A stretch of 64,000 bases of DNA, from the NCBI GenBank assembly GCA_000711775.1, contig ARYC01017424.1, positions 62,001 through 126,000 of the forward strand. The letters are read 5' to 3'. The notes under the pieces were generated by a model. The model ran no database searches and had not been told where the DNA came from. It saw nothing but the letters and a program-made list of their open reading frames with translations. Positions 13,206-25,924 of the stretch are shown here, one piece after another. The stretch is from Oxytricha trifallax. Taxonomy: Eukaryota > Ciliophora > Spirotrichea > Sporadotrichida > Oxytrichidae. The translations under genes were made by a program, and so were the position numbers. Within the stretch, counting starts at the first letter, position 1; the number at the start of each line of letters is the position of its first letter.

Positions 13206-13412
13206 TGGCAACTAGAAAGATAAATGTTAATTTTCATCCTTAATTTGTATCTTAATTAAGTATTCATAAATCAAAACATTTTCATACTCAGATTTTAAAC
13301 AAGTGTCTAAACGAAATTGAAATTTTACTTGAGCTAGAAAGAGAATAAGACAATTATTATAATATTCATAAAAAGAAATTAAAAGTAGAAATATATTGTA
13401 AAATCTAAAAAA

Positions 13413-15644
13413 ATGAGATCAACCAGCTCTTAGCACCAGTAATAATAGCATTTACAAGAAGAAATGGTGGTCCTTGATGGGGGTTTAAAATACTAAGGGA
13501 AATTGCTAAACGGAATACCGCATGGCTATGGTAAATTAGTATGGCCTACTGGGGATGTTTACGAGGGTAATTTTAAGTTTGGAAAGAGAAATGGATAGGG
13601 CAAGAGAACTAATGTTGATGGGAGTGAATATCAAGGGGAGTACGTCGATGATAAACCACAAGGCAGAGGTAATTATTTAATCCAATGAATGATAAATGAT
13701 TGTAGGTTTGTACATTTGGAAAGATGGGGAGAGATATGAGGGAGAATGGAAAGATGGCAAATTTCATGGCAAAGGTATCAAGACACTTCCAGACGGCACA
13801 ATATTTGATGGTGAATGGCTTGAAGGAAGACCTCAAGGTATGGGCATGTGCAAGTACCCAGATGGAGCCAAATATACAGGCAACTGGCAAAACGGGTAGC
13901 CACATGGAGAAGGAGTCAAAATATTGACTGATGGTACAAAGTACACAGGTCAATGGATAGATGGCAAGGCAAATGGAATTGGTGTCAAAACGTTACCAAA
14001 CGGTACGATATATGACGGGCACTATAACCTCAAACCCAATTTAATAATAAAATCAAATTATTTGACTTTATAATTAATCATATTTCTATGAGAATTAGAT
14101 TTAATAACTTTCTTATATTTAATTTTCTAAATTATATGGAAATTGATAATTGCATATTTTATTTATAAATTATTTATCTATTTATGGATCAGTAATAATT
14201 ATTGTGGATAAATGATTCTTACTCTTGTTATACTTCAATATCTCACATTTATTTTATACATATATAACGTGATCCCTAATGTGTAAAAGAATTATACCTC
14301 TTTACTAAGCTCAAAATAAAATCCATATAAAATTTTAGTCAGTATTTCTTTAGAAAACTTAAACTTATTTCAAAGTATTGGTGGTTTGACTGGACAGATG
14401 GAAAATTCGATAGTGGGAAGTGTACATACCCCGATGGTAAAATCTATGAAGGGGACTGGAAAGATGGAAAGCCAAGTGGATAAGGCATTAAGACTTGGAC
14501 AGATGGAAGGAAGTATGATGGCCTGTGGAGAATGGGAAAGCCTGTAGGAGTTGGAAAGAAAATCCTTCACATATAAATTAATTCAATTTTCTAATAATCT
14601 ACCCAGATGGTCGAATGAAGCAAGGATACTGGGATAAAGGCAAATTCATAGAAGGATGTAATCATTAAAATAATCTTTTCTAATTACTTTATAGTACCTC
14701 CTGCTGGCTATCAAGATTAGATTCAGTAAGAAAAGGATGATGGCAAGAACGAAGTCGATGATATGGATGGACCTAAAGTTAATTTAGGAGGTTCATCACA
14801 GGCACCTCAAAAATAATAAATATAATAGCAATAGAGGATGCCTTATCAGTAATAGCCAGTGTAACAATAATAGTAATAGTTAAATAGAACTTAAAATAGT
14901 GTATCTCCAAATAATCATCAATAAGTAAGCATTATTTTAGTATAAGAGCTTTTATCAATAGATTTAGTAGCAGCAAAATGTACAGTAGCAATAATAGTAG
15001 CAGTCATAGATTTAGTAATAGTCTAGAGTATACCCACTATTTTATTTTTTTAAGCTTAATTGCAACAGAACATTCAGCCAGCTATTAATTCTAACTCAAC
15101 AGGTTAATTATAATAGAATCCCCCAGACTCAAAATTAGGAAAGTACTATGTGGACGATGATGGTTTTGTACAATTCCCAGATGGGTCAAAGTACAAAGGT
15201 CCCCTTAAAAACGGGAATCCTGAGGGTCTAGGAGTGATTGTTTATGCTGATGGTTCACGCTATGAGGGGGAGTGGTTGAATGGCAACTCAAACGGATTCG
15301 GAGTGCTTGTTTTCCCAGACAACAGTAAATATGAAGGCAATTGGTAGAAAGGTAAATATAGTGGCAAGGGTATTTACACCACATCAGTTGGAGCCAAGTA
15401 TGATGGAGAGTGGCTTAGTGGAAAATATCACGGAATTGGAACTTTCTAATGGCCTGATAGCAGCATCTACAGAGGTGAGTGGAAGAATTGCAGGGAAAAT
15501 GGCAAAGGCAAGTTTGTTGGAGTGAATGGAACATCATACGAAGGAGAGTGGCTTGATGGCAAATACAATGGCAAGGGATCGCTAAAGACACCTGATGGCA
15601 AATTGTATGTTGGATTATTTAAAAATGGTAAATTTATTAACTGA
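13413..15644 (+). CDS. MORN-repeat protein
   Basis: At least 15 MORN repeats are seen, e.g. GDVYEGNFKFGKRNGQGK, ERYEGEWKDGKFHGKGIK, AKYTGNWQNGQPHGEG, SRYEGEWLNGNSNGFG and TSYEGEWLDGKYNGKG. They form two blocks separated by a Gln-rich linker (about 14.75-15.1 kb, runs of CAA/CAG/TAA/TAG). The N-terminal leader is also Gln-rich. MORN arrays scaffold membranes and cytoskeleton and some carry kinase domains; none is seen here. Introns fit at about 13674-13706, 14658-14694 and in the Q-rich linker. Two IESs cut the first block: about 14032-14360 and 14561-14595. TGA is at 15642-15644. Confidence 0.85.
14032..14360 (+). other. IES in MORN gene, about 0.33 kb, pointer probably AAAC
   Basis: The MORN frame runs out of repeat-like sequence after TIYDGHYNL at 14030 and resumes as FDWTDGKFDSGKC after about 14385; the DNA between is AT-rich. 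AAAC at 14032-14035 and at 14361-14364 (or 14355-14358) allows an in-frame join. The pointer is short and more than one choice works, so the boundaries are tentative. Confidence 0.5.
14561..14595 (+). other. 35-bp IES, pointer AATC
   Basis: AATC occurs at 14561-14564 and 14596-14599. Removing one copy plus the spacer turns GVGKKILHI into GVGKKIYPDGRMKQGYW, restoring a canonical MORN unit. There is no GT donor, so a spliceosomal intron is excluded. Confidence 0.75.
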
Positions 15645-16088
15645 TTAACTCAATTTTAATTAATATATTATTCATTTATTGTTATTGATTTTGAAATTAA
15701 GATCAAATAATATATTTATTATTCTTTTTAAGTTATTCCAGATTCTCTAACAAACTTTGTAAGAAGTGTGATTTTTCTTTAACACATCAGCATCCTTTTC
15801 CTTTGAATTTAACTATATAGATTGTTTACTCAAAGAATTTTAAAGATTCCCAATTAACATCAAATTTATAGATTAAATTTTTTCTCATTTTTGAAATAAT
15901 AGCTAAATTTTTGGATGAATTTTTTCATTTTCTTGAGTAACTTAATGTGATTAATTTTAATAATACAATATGATTTAGCTTTATTTTTTATTTTTCTTAA
16001 TTATTTCTCATTAGTTAATAATAACTTAATCTAGTCTGAAAGTAATTTATACTTATAAAAATTAGTCTTAATTCTTTAACTAATTGTA
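15645..16088. other. AT-rich spacer
   Basis: This stretch of 444 bp lies between the MORN gene and the E3 ligase gene. I see only AT-rich sequence without a credible coding frame or repeat. Confidence 0.4.
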
Positions 16089-19000
16089 ATGGAAGGAAGA
16101 GCATCTTAACTTCATCAATAATACTTTTAAAAAAATTATAATTTTGGAGGAACTTTTATTATAGCTTAAAATATAAAATTTGCAATATTTATTATCAAGA
16201 ATAAAGTCGACCTAAAACTAGCTTACCCTCTTTGAATCTCGGACAAATGTAATTGAAGCAGCAGGAAGAGAGGCAGCTTTACGGTCAGAAGCCAAATTCA
16301 AACTTCGCAAACATGCTAGATAGAAACTACAATGCGAATAATATGAGTCAGATGGTTTCACAGTCTCAGTAATTCATGGGAATGGGCGGCATTAGAAACA
16401 ATAATGGAATGACGAGCTCACTCATGATGATAAACCAGCCTGCTCCAATCAACTAAACTAATCGAAACTTCGGAGCTATACCAGCGAACCCAAAGAATTT
16501 GTTTGCTTAAAAGGATGCTTTCAAGTGTCATTGTGGAATTGATATAGCGTAAAAGCTAATAATCACTCACTTTCAGGAGTGTGAACTACTGCAGGAGAAA
16601 TACAAAGGGCTCATTTCATGCCTTAACTTTGAGATTGGGGAGTGCTCTGGTCAAGAGCTACCTCTTAAAAACCTCAAAACCCTCCTGAGTTTCTTTGTTG
16701 ATCAAATCACTGAGAAGCTTAAGACTTCGCAAGTAGATAACAATAATCAGGCAAATGGAATAAACCATCATGATCCCTATGTTCAAAATTCACAGATAAA
16801 TGTATAACAACAATAAATCATGAATAATCACGATATTCAAAATAATTACAGTAGTCAGATCAGGAATAATTCTATGAACAGTAGTGATAACTTGCTCAGC
16901 AAATTTAATATTCCTAATGCAAACCAGCAAAATCATAATAGGCAGTCTAATGTGAATATATTAGGTTAAAATAGGCATAGTAATTTGTTGGATTAGAAAA
17001 TATAGGAGTTCAAGAGTGAGTAGAGACATCAATCATCAAGTAAATTAAATAGCTCAGACATTCTGATGAATGATGACTATAATGACTATGAAGAGGAAAA
17101 GTAGCCAAAGGGATACAAAAACAAAAGCCCAATGAACTCCAATGAGTTCTATAATGAAAGTAGAGCAGCTGAATTATAAGTGGATAAATGCTGTTATTGC
17201 AACTAGCAATTTACTCCTGAAGATGAAGCAGATGGTAAGAGAATTTTTGTTGGATATAATTATTAAATAGGACAAAAACAATACCTTCAGTCTACTGAAT
17301 GTTTCCATTTGATTCACAATAAATGCTTAGTCTGTCTAATATTTGAGTAAGCAAAACATTATATTTCATCTTATTTATTCTTAGAAATATGCCTAAAACA
17401 TAAACAGTACCATGCCCTTTTGATGGCTGCGGAAAAATTATTCAGGAATACGAGTATAATCAGTTCTTAAACGAAGACTAAAAGGCAAAGTTAGATAAAA
17501 TGATTAGCGATGCCATCATGAACTAAGGTATGGGATTTGTGGCATGTAAATGTGGAAATATTATGGAGCTCGAAGAAGGAAAGATTGATTACAATTAAAA
17601 AGATGATCAAGGTAAGAAACTAAACAAAGAGTCAGCTATTCATTTGCAAATCTAATTAATATATTTTATACTTCATATGGCTAAGTTCAGAGTAAGATGC
17701 AATTAATGTCAAGAAAATTTCTGTTCATTTTGCAAAGAGTACCCTTATCACATCAGCAAAACTTGTGAGTAATTCAAAGAATTTAAAAATTCTAGAAAAT
17801 GCAGATTTTGTGGTACCAAGATTAATCCACATGCTCCGCTTTAAAGTGGAAAACCTGCTTTTAAGGATGTATGTTCTGGACCCGATTGTATCGAATTGAT
17901 GAACTAATCATGTGACAAGATTCATCCTTGTGGTCATTTGTGCAATGGGTTTGCTGGCGAAAAGAGATGCTTACCTTGCTTAAACGAAAAATGCGTTAAT
18001 GAAAATCCTGAATTGACATTAAATTCAAACTCTTTTACTTATTGCTCAATCTGTTTTGTAGAAGGTTTAGGAGATAGACCAAGTGTTTAATTAGATTGTC
18101 AGCATATCTTTCATCTTCATTGTGTAATGAGTATATTTAGCTAAAATATGAGATTTTTGGTGAAATAATTGATCAATCAACTTTACACATGTTTTATTAT
18201 AAATATTAAAATAAATATATAAATATAGGTACTCTACCTCATATTTTATAGTGTAAACCTGTTTTGCGGTAGAGTACCTTAATTATAATAAATAAATTAA
18301 AAAAAATAAAAATAAATATTGCATTAATTTTTATAGAAAATGCATTTCATTAATTTGTAATATGTAATAAAATTTTTAAATTAATTATTTAAAATAAGAA
18401 AGTTTGAAATCTTAAAATCATGTTGCCCAAGAAAGTAACAATATAGCAATTTTAATTTTAAATTATATAGTTTTATTATTGCATGCATTTTCTATAAAAA
18501 GTAATGCAATATTTATTTTTATTTTTTTAATTTAATTATTATAATTGAGTTACTCTACCGCAAAACAGGTTTACACTATAAAATATGCGGTAGAGTACCT
18601 ATATTTATATATTTATTTTAATATTTATAATAAAACATGTGTAAAGTTGATTGATCAATTATTTCACCAAAAATCTCATATTTTAGCTAATTGAAATAGA
18701 AATGGCCTGGTCCTAGAATTGTGTTTAACTTCCTTAACTGTACTTCCTGTAAACGAAGGGTTCGTGCAAACTATTGTCCTCAAATTACTAAGGAAATTAC
18801 GGAAGCTGAGAAATTTGAGAAAGATCTACAATAGAAAGCAGTTGAAAGAGGAAAGCACGAAGGAATAGATAAGCATGAGAAGCTTAAATTACCAAGCTAT
18901 GCCTACTATAATAAATTTTAAGAGTATTGCTTGTTTAAGCTGTCTTACTATGAGTGTTTCAAATGTAAACTTCCTTATTTTGGAGGTATGAAGGACTGTG

Positions 19001-19371
19001 AAGCTGCTTAAGAAGAAAATAAGCAAGAATATAAAAAAGAAGACCTTGTTTGCGCATCTTGTTCAGCAGTAGCTATAGGGGGAGGAGTTCAGAATTGTCC
19101 AAAGCATGGTTTAGATTACATTGAGTTCAAGTGTAAATTCTGTTGCAATATTGCTTAATGGTTCTGTTGGGGAAACACTCATTTCTGTGAATCTTGCCAT
19201 ACCAGGCAAAATAACGGAGATTATGTTTCAAGAAAGAAAAGGAATGAGCTTCCGAAATGCCATGGAATCGCAAAGTGTCCACTAAAGATAAAACACCCTG
19301 AAAATGGGGAAGAATTTCCACTTGGATGTGCATTATGCAGAAACTTAAAGGATAATGCTAAAGACTTTTGA
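16089..19371 (+). CDS. Multi-zinc-finger E3 ligase: RING/IBR-like region plus MYCBP2-type RING-H2 and tandem-cysteine domain
   Basis: After an N/Q/S-rich N-terminal third there is a RING-like cluster (CCYCNQQF, CFHLIHNKCLVC, CPFDGC). An IBR-like cluster follows (CKCGNIMELEEG, RCNQCQENFCSFCKEYPYH), then an NFX1-like cysteine patch (HPCGHLCNGFAGEKRCLPC). Next is a RING-H2 (YCSICFVEGLGDRPSVQLDC, QHIFHLHC), and finally the C-terminal block typical of MYCBP2/PHR ligases (CFKCKLPYFGG, NCPKHGLDYIEFKCKFCC, NTHFCESCH, GEEFPLGCALCRN). Introns are about 40 nt (e.g. 17234-17271 and 17349-17384). A 546-bp palindromic element splits the RING-H2 and precise removal restores it. The N-terminal start is uncertain: the first about 110 bp need a frame change, and an ATG near 16247 is an alternative. 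TGA is at 19369-19371. Confidence 0.8.
18136..18681 (+). mobile_element. 546-bp palindromic MITE-like IES, pointer/TSD TTTAGCTAA
   Basis: TTTAGCTAA is at 18136-18144 and 18682-18690. Between them the two ends are long inverted repeats: AAATATGAGATTTTTGG.. on the left and its complement on the right, then the shared block with GTAAACCTGTTTTGCGG and a T/A-rich arm. The arms are about 220 bp each, around a centre of about 100 bp near 18350-18475. It contains no ORF. Removing the element and one pointer gives MSIFSQLKQKWPGPR across the junction, which matches the RING-H2 of MYCBP2 ligases. It therefore behaves as an IES and has the form of a non-autonomous DNA transposon. Confidence 0.85.
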
Positions 19372-19524
19372 ATAATAAAAATGCCAATTTAAAGATAATT
19401 AATCCACAAATATTTTACATAGAGGATTTCTATTGAATTGTACGCAAATTTAATTTATTATAGATTACTCTAATATAAATAGGTAAAGTAAACAAGATTT
19501 ATAATAATTTATAGTAAATTACAA

Positions 19525-20552
19525 ATGCTCAAGCTTGTCATTCAATATATTTTAATATATTTTAGAGTAAATATATTTTCAACTTTAATGATTATTGGTA
19601 CCATTGCCACTTTCGTTGCTGCAACCCACCCAATTAACGAGAACATCGTTAAGGACATCAGATCCAAGACCAGATCATGGAGAGCTCACGAACCAAGCCA
19701 AAACCCAATCAAGAACTGGACCATGGAAGAAATCAAGGCCAGACTTGGAACCATTGTCCAAGGACCAGTTGAAGGTATCCCCGAACCAGCTCAACACAAC
19801 GACATCGTCCCCAAGACTTTCGACTCAAGAGAATAATGGGGCAACTGTGTCCACCCAATTAGAGATCAAGCTCAATGCGGATCATGCTGGGCTTTCGGTG
19901 CTTCAGAGACTCTCTCTGATAGAATCTGCATTGCCTCAGACAAGAAGACTGATGTTATTCTCTCACCAGAAGACCTAGTTGCTTGTGACGGCTGGAACAT
20001 GGGCTGCAATCAATAAAAATATGATACATGGACTATGTTTTTCTATTATTCAGGGAGTTATAGATATTCTTTCCCTAAAATTTCATATTTTCAAATGGAG
20101 GTATCCTTCCATGGGCCTGGTCATATCTCACCAACACTGGTGCTGTTGAAGACTCATGCTTCCCATACTCTTCAGACAAGGGAGCTGTCCCAACTTGCGC
20201 CAAGAAATGCCAAAACGACAAAGATAGCTTCACCAAGTACAAATGCAAGAAGAACTCCGTCGTCCAAGCTTCAGGTGTTGATAAAATCAAGGCTGAAATT
20301 TCCAAGAATGGTCCCATGGAAACTGGATTCACTGTCTATGAAGACTTCATGAACTACGAATCTGGTGTCTATCACCACACCACTGGTAACCAACTCGGAG
20401 GTCACGCCGTCAAGATCGTCGGATACGGTGATGGTTACTGGATCTGCGCCAACTCATGGAGCGAGAAATGGGGAGAAAAAGGTTTCTTCAATATTGGCTT
20501 CGGTGAGTGCGGAATCGACAGCGCTGCCTACGCTTGCACCCCAGACCTATGA
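19525..20552 (+). CDS. Cathepsin B-like cysteine protease (papain family C1)
   Basis: A hydrophobic signal segment (residues 1-33) leads into a propeptide with IKARLG, then the mature domain. The active-site Cys is in QCGSCWAF, the His in GGHAVKIVGYG and the Asn in CANSWSEKWGE; the C-terminus is IDSAAYACTPDL. There is no occluding-loop double His as in mammalian cathepsin B, but GCNGGILPWAW is typical. Codons are strongly C-ending and GC-richer than the neighbours, suggesting high expression. One IES (20008-20093) interrupts the GCN/GG motif. It is probably lysosomal/phagosomal. The start at 19525 is the first in-frame ATG; an internal ATG 66 nt downstream (19591) is also possible. Confidence 0.92.
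20008..20093 (+). other. 86-bp IES in cathepsin gene, pointer AAT
   Basis: AAT occurs at 20008-20010 and 20094-20096. The join GGC TGC AAT GGA GGT restores the conserved GCNGG motif and the frame; unspliced, the frame shifts and runs out of homology. There is no GT donor at the boundary. Confidence 0.9.
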
Positions 20553-21725
20553 TTCAAATCGAATTAAGAAAGTCTGCATCGTAATGATGACTAAGACTTT
20601 ATTTGAATCGCAATCTTAAAATTTCAATAATTTTATCAAAGCACTTTCAATAATAAACTTCTTCCTTAAATTGATTCAAATCTTTCATTCATATGTTATA
20701 TGTATTTTATCTTTCAAATTTAATATCTCTAATCAAGTATATTAATTGATAAACTTATCAATTGATATAAGAATAAAGTAAATATATCAATCAAATTTGA
20801 AATATAATTTATATAAATTAAATTAAAGAAATTGATAAGGAAAACATTCTATTATTTAATTTATTTATAATAATTTTAAAAGAGAAAAATTTAATATTTT
20901 TAAATTTAAATTATAGTAATTTGAGCTTTTCCTGATAATTAGCTAAATTTATGAATAAACAATATTAATAAAGTTGATATTAAAAATAATAATCTAATAT
21001 ATTAAAATTTAATCGAAATTTTATTTCATAATTTCTAAGTTATTAAATTCAAATTTACAAAAGAAGTTTTATCTTTAATTTCTTCATTTCTATACTAAAT
21101 ACATTAAACAAATGAATTAAATAAAATAATGAAAAATATATCACAAATAATAATTCTATTTGTTAGATATTTTAAAGTGATTAACTTTTATTTAGCTTTT
21201 ATCAATATAGAGAAAATCGTCCAAATTATATTTTTATATTATTTTTTCTTAAAAAATTGAAAAATACATGATTATAAACAAAAGCATTTTATAATGAGCA
21301 AACTTTGAATTCTAATGTATGTTAAACATAGTAAATTTATTCTGAATTTAGTTTATTTAATTTTCCTAATACAATTATATTATCGCTAGAATATCTTCAA
21401 CTATTTTTTAATGTATTTTAAATTCTTATACTTTAATTTTAATTTATTTCATGAAATCGATTGATAAATTCAAATTAGTTATAGGAAGTTTTTGCATATT
21501 TCTTTGTAAAAAATTTAGGTATGACTTAATTTTGTTTAGAAAATACTTCTAATTATTTATCAGCCTTTAGTTATCACAAACAACTTTTTCATTTTACATG
21601 AAATAATTAACACAAACATTTGTTTTAAATATTAATGCTAAACTTACATTTATTGAAATTAAAAAAGTTATTTTTATGCTTTGAATAAGATAAATTAGCA
21701 ATATTTATTTAAGTGTTTAATTAAT
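20553..21725. other. 1.2 kb AT-rich intergenic DNA
   Basis: The sequence is extremely AT-rich, with no frame that resembles protein on either strand, no tRNA-like fold and no obvious repeat. It lies between two 3' ends (cathepsin + and RAP protein -). Confidence 0.5.
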
Positions 21726-24700
21726 TCATTTTAAAACAATATTTTTGCGAATGTAATCTGATTTCTTATCGCCATTTTCTACATTCAAATACTCTTTAAA
21801 GTTTAATCTAAGAACTTAATAACCCATTAATGTTTGCAATTTGTTTGAGAAAATGTCCTTGGCTACTAAATCTATAAAATATTTATTTGAATTAGTTAAC
21901 TGAGTCTGATTTGAGAATATATAATGATTATAATGAATAGTATGGTATTTATGCTTGATAGCTTTAAAATATACATATTCTTGAATTTAGAAATACTTTA
22001 TAATTGTAAAGATTATAACTTACTTTTAGAATCTCCAAGTAAGAAATGCCTTTGACCCATTACATCAATAATAATTTTCTTATTCTTCTCTACGATATCA
22101 GCATAAATGAGCTCTCTATCATCAATAGTAGCCTCATTTTCGAACTTAAATTTATCTCCATAGATTATCTTAAGTTCATCCATGATAAACTATTAGGAAT
22201 CGTTTTCACTTTTAAATGGATTTATTTTCCTGTATTCTTGATAGTAAGCTTGATACTTATTGAGTATGTCATCTATATTTCCATCAATCATGCCTGTCAT
22301 ACTAAGATATAGGAGTGATTGATAGTTTTAATTTGGGTTTATTGAGGTCATGGATACTTCAGTTTCACTTTAATATTCAATAAGTTTCACTATTAATTAT
22401 TTGCAAAAAGCGATATCTTATTACGAAAGTTTATCAAGTGAGTGGAGGTAAGCGATTAAAGTTAAGGTGTTATTGAATGAATAATTGTCGAATCTTTGGT
22501 TTTATTAAGTATATAGCCTATCTAATTTTTAAATTATAAGTGAAGCAAAAGCATTCAAAAATATGAAAATTAGCTATAATCTAATATAATTTTTACTTAT
22601 TAGGTTTTGATTAACTTATATATATATATATATATATATAATTATTAAAAAAAGATAACCTAATAGTCACTTAATAGTTCTTAGTTTAAACACATTATTT
22701 CATTGAAGAAGATTTATAAAAGTTATCTTACTATGGGTAAAGAATCCTCTCTTCATAATTTGTTATTTAAATAAATTAAAGTGCCTAAAATAGTGTTATC
22801 CCATATTTCTTACCCTAAAAGTGGATTTCTCTATAAACTTTAAGATAACTTGAGGTTTTAAACAAGCTAATTTATTTCTTTATTTTACCCTTTATAAGTT
22901 ATTTTCTTAATATTAACTTATTTTTATATTTTGTTATTTCATTTATACATATATAATTAAATTAATTTGAATTGGAGAAAGAAGGATTGAGACACACAGC
23001 TTCCTTACACAAGGTCAATGCCATATTATCTAAATTAAAATCTTAATTTTTTACAAAATTTTCTAATTTCTAAACTATTTTTTCAAAAAGCTATGCGCTA
23101 ATTAAGTTAGGAACCTCTTATAAAATAATTATAATTATAATATTAAATCTTGATAAGCTTTGATAATTTTAAGTACAGGGAATAATTAAGAGACAAACTT
23201 GTTGTCTTCGTTTTCAAATAAATGATTAGCTCTCTCCTGGAGTTTTTCATACAAGTGGAAATTTTACAAATTTGTTGAATTAGCTAGTAGATGCATTAAA
23301 TTGCATATCTTTATTTAAATTTAAATTTAATTATCGATTATATCTCATGGTACTATAGAGCATTAAGTTATTTTGTGTTTTACAACAGCACATTGATTTA
23401 AAAAGATGTAAAAAAAAAGTTAAATCTCACGATTCTTTCTATTGTGGCATCTTCTATTTCTTGAATGTAGTTTAATTTCTTAGACACTCTTTATTAGTAG
23501 TTGCTCTGGATAATTCTAAGCAGGTTGTTACAAGTTTGAAAGGGATATACGTTTGATTTTAGGTTTGAAACTATTTTCCCATGCAATCTCTTGCAGATTT
23601 GTTTAAAAGCCTCAGTTTCTACAATCTATAGTAATGCAGAAATGTAAATTAATTGTTAAATTAAATTATTATAGAGAAATTCAGATTGTACATTAATAAG
23701 AAAAGTTACCACAAATAGATTATAACTCAGAAAAAATGTAATCTTTCATAGAATAAAAGGGCATATTATAAATGAGCAAAAATATTATTAAATATGGCAA
23801 GGTTAAGATTCTGTTTTATCTTTTACTAATCCATTATATTCTTATTAGATGTTGAGACGACTTAAGTAGTAAGATCAGCTAAATATGAAAATGTGTTATT
23901 GTTTAAATTCCAACCACAACGACTGATTGGTTCACATTCAGTTTGAGCAGTAATAATCATTATTACATTACTTGCTCAATCTCCAAAGATACCTTGTCTT
24001 TTTTCCTGCTCTACACTTTCTCTAATTTTCATATATTAATTTACATAAAATTATATATAATTTTAAAACTAAAATAGCTTAAAATAGTTATACATTTAAA
24101 AACTGTTCATATTACAACTTTTTAATGAATATTATTTCTGCAATAATTGAATCATTTGTTTATAATAAAAATAATTTTGTTTTTCTTAAAATTATTCTAG
24201 TATGGTGTTTGTGTCATTTGCCTGATTTTAAATATTTTGATCGTTGCTTAACCCAATTAACTTCAAAAGGTGATTTTACAAGTTCTGACTTAGATTCACA
24301 TTAACTTTTGAGAAAATCTATCCTATGTCTATAATTTCATCAAGGCTTAATGCTTAGGAGCTGGTACCAGTGTTCAAGAGATATTAAAATAAGTTACCAT
24401 TGAAATACTCAAAATATATCATTGCTGATTATAAAGCTTATTTAAAATAAAAATAATAAAGAAAGGCTTCTTCAGATAGCTTCAGGTTATACATTTTTAT
24501 ATTTTGTCCACTTCTTAAGGAATATATTATATTTTTAATTGCTTCTATGTACTCCAGTTTAGACACTTAACTTATCATATTTTAGTGTCCATTTAAGTTT
24601 ATAAGTTACTTTTCAACCTATGGAAATAGTTCTTTGATCAGAATATTAGAGAGATTCTTAGCCATATCTAAATATATATAAATATTATATATGAAATCCG

Positions 24701-25924
24701 ATTGTGAATCTAGTTTGCTCAATCCATTTATCAACCAATTTAACATTCTTGAAGTCTATTAAAGGCTGTAGCAATCCTTATTTTATTAAAATATATAAAT
24801 TATATAATTTTGAGTGAAATGAGTTGATAAGAAAGTAAAAATTACACTTAAATTTTCTTAATGAGGGATATGTTTACAGAGAAGTCTCGTAATGTATTCA
24901 TGGGAAAATAATTCCCAATAAAAGCCAAATAGATCTGCTGTCTTCTTTTCAATAATTTTACTTTCACTTTCATCAAGTTTATTCAATTTTCTCTATTAAA
25001 GTATGTTATAAGCATAATCCCTAAGAAATCTTGTTACTATCATTTGATTCCATTGAAAGGAAAGAGTGAATCTCAAAACAAATAAAGCATCACTTTAAGT
25101 AATCGAATTAAAATAATGAAAATAATAATTAAATTCTTATTGATAAAATATAATAATTTTGGTAGAAATTAAAATTAATTAGGGGTCTCTTAAGACAAAT
25201 TACCTTTTAATCAAATTGATAAACTTCCTTAGAACAAAATAGATTTATCTAGTAGAGAAAATATTTTATATGATAAATTGTGTAAAAAAGAGAATAATAT
25301 TTCTATTATGTGTCTTCATAAAAATATCATAAGGATATAAATAATAAAACCAAAATTTCTATATTTAAAACAGGTTTGATAGGAATTGAATGACACTTAT
25401 TTTAATAAAAGTTACGTATTAATTTGTAATTATCATATATTCTTAAACATAGGATGATAATCTTTTATACTTGCAGCTATTAAGTTCTTATTCTTTTCGA
25501 AGCGTGCGTCTAATTTTCTCAATGAATCTTATATCTTTTCAGGATTCTGTAGATTTTGGTAATAATTGGGGTCCATAAACTTCACAAAGCAGTCGATTTT
25601 AAATTGGTCAGATGATAAATTTTTCCATTTATTAATGATTATAGTTAGATTTTTGTTTGTTATTTCATCCAAATTCTCTATTTAATAATTACTGCTATCA
25701 CCAGCTTAATTTTACATCTTCTATGTTTCAATATTTTCATTTTATTCTCGTTTTAAGAAATCATGTGTTTTATTCGAATTAGTTTTGATATTTTTGGGCT
25801 TATAATGAGTATGATTCACTTTTGATTGAGTTGAACTAGAAACTGGCTTAAACAAATTTGAAAACAGAAATTAACTATTTCTAAGTATATAATGATTTCT
25901 AGTTACCATATAAAGTTGCTTCAT
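21726..25924 (-). CDS. RAP-domain (FASTK-like) protein, probably mitochondrial
   Basis: Minus strand from ATG at 25924. The N-terminus (MKQLYMVTRNHYILRNSQFL) is basic and hydrophobic like a mitochondrial presequence. Segments such as LYEKLQERANHLFENEDNK and FKQICKRLHGKIVSNLKS suggest helical repeats. Near the C-terminus is RELIYADIVEKNKKIIIDVM followed by GQRHFLLGDSK, then after an intron FKAIKHKYHTIHYNHY; this fits a RAP domain (putative RNA-binding, restriction-endonuclease-like fold). FASTK/RAP proteins handle mitochondrial RNA. Several AT-rich breaks between coding islands (e.g. around 22.55-22.95 and 23.65-25.4 kb) are probably IESs whose pointers I did not resolve. TGA is at 21726-21728. 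Exon structure is incomplete. Confidence 0.6.
22615..22640. repeat. (TA)n microsatellite
   Basis: An uninterrupted TA dinucleotide run of about 26 bp lies in an AT-rich interruption within the RAP-protein locus. It is probably part of an IES and has no coding role. Confidence 0.8.
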
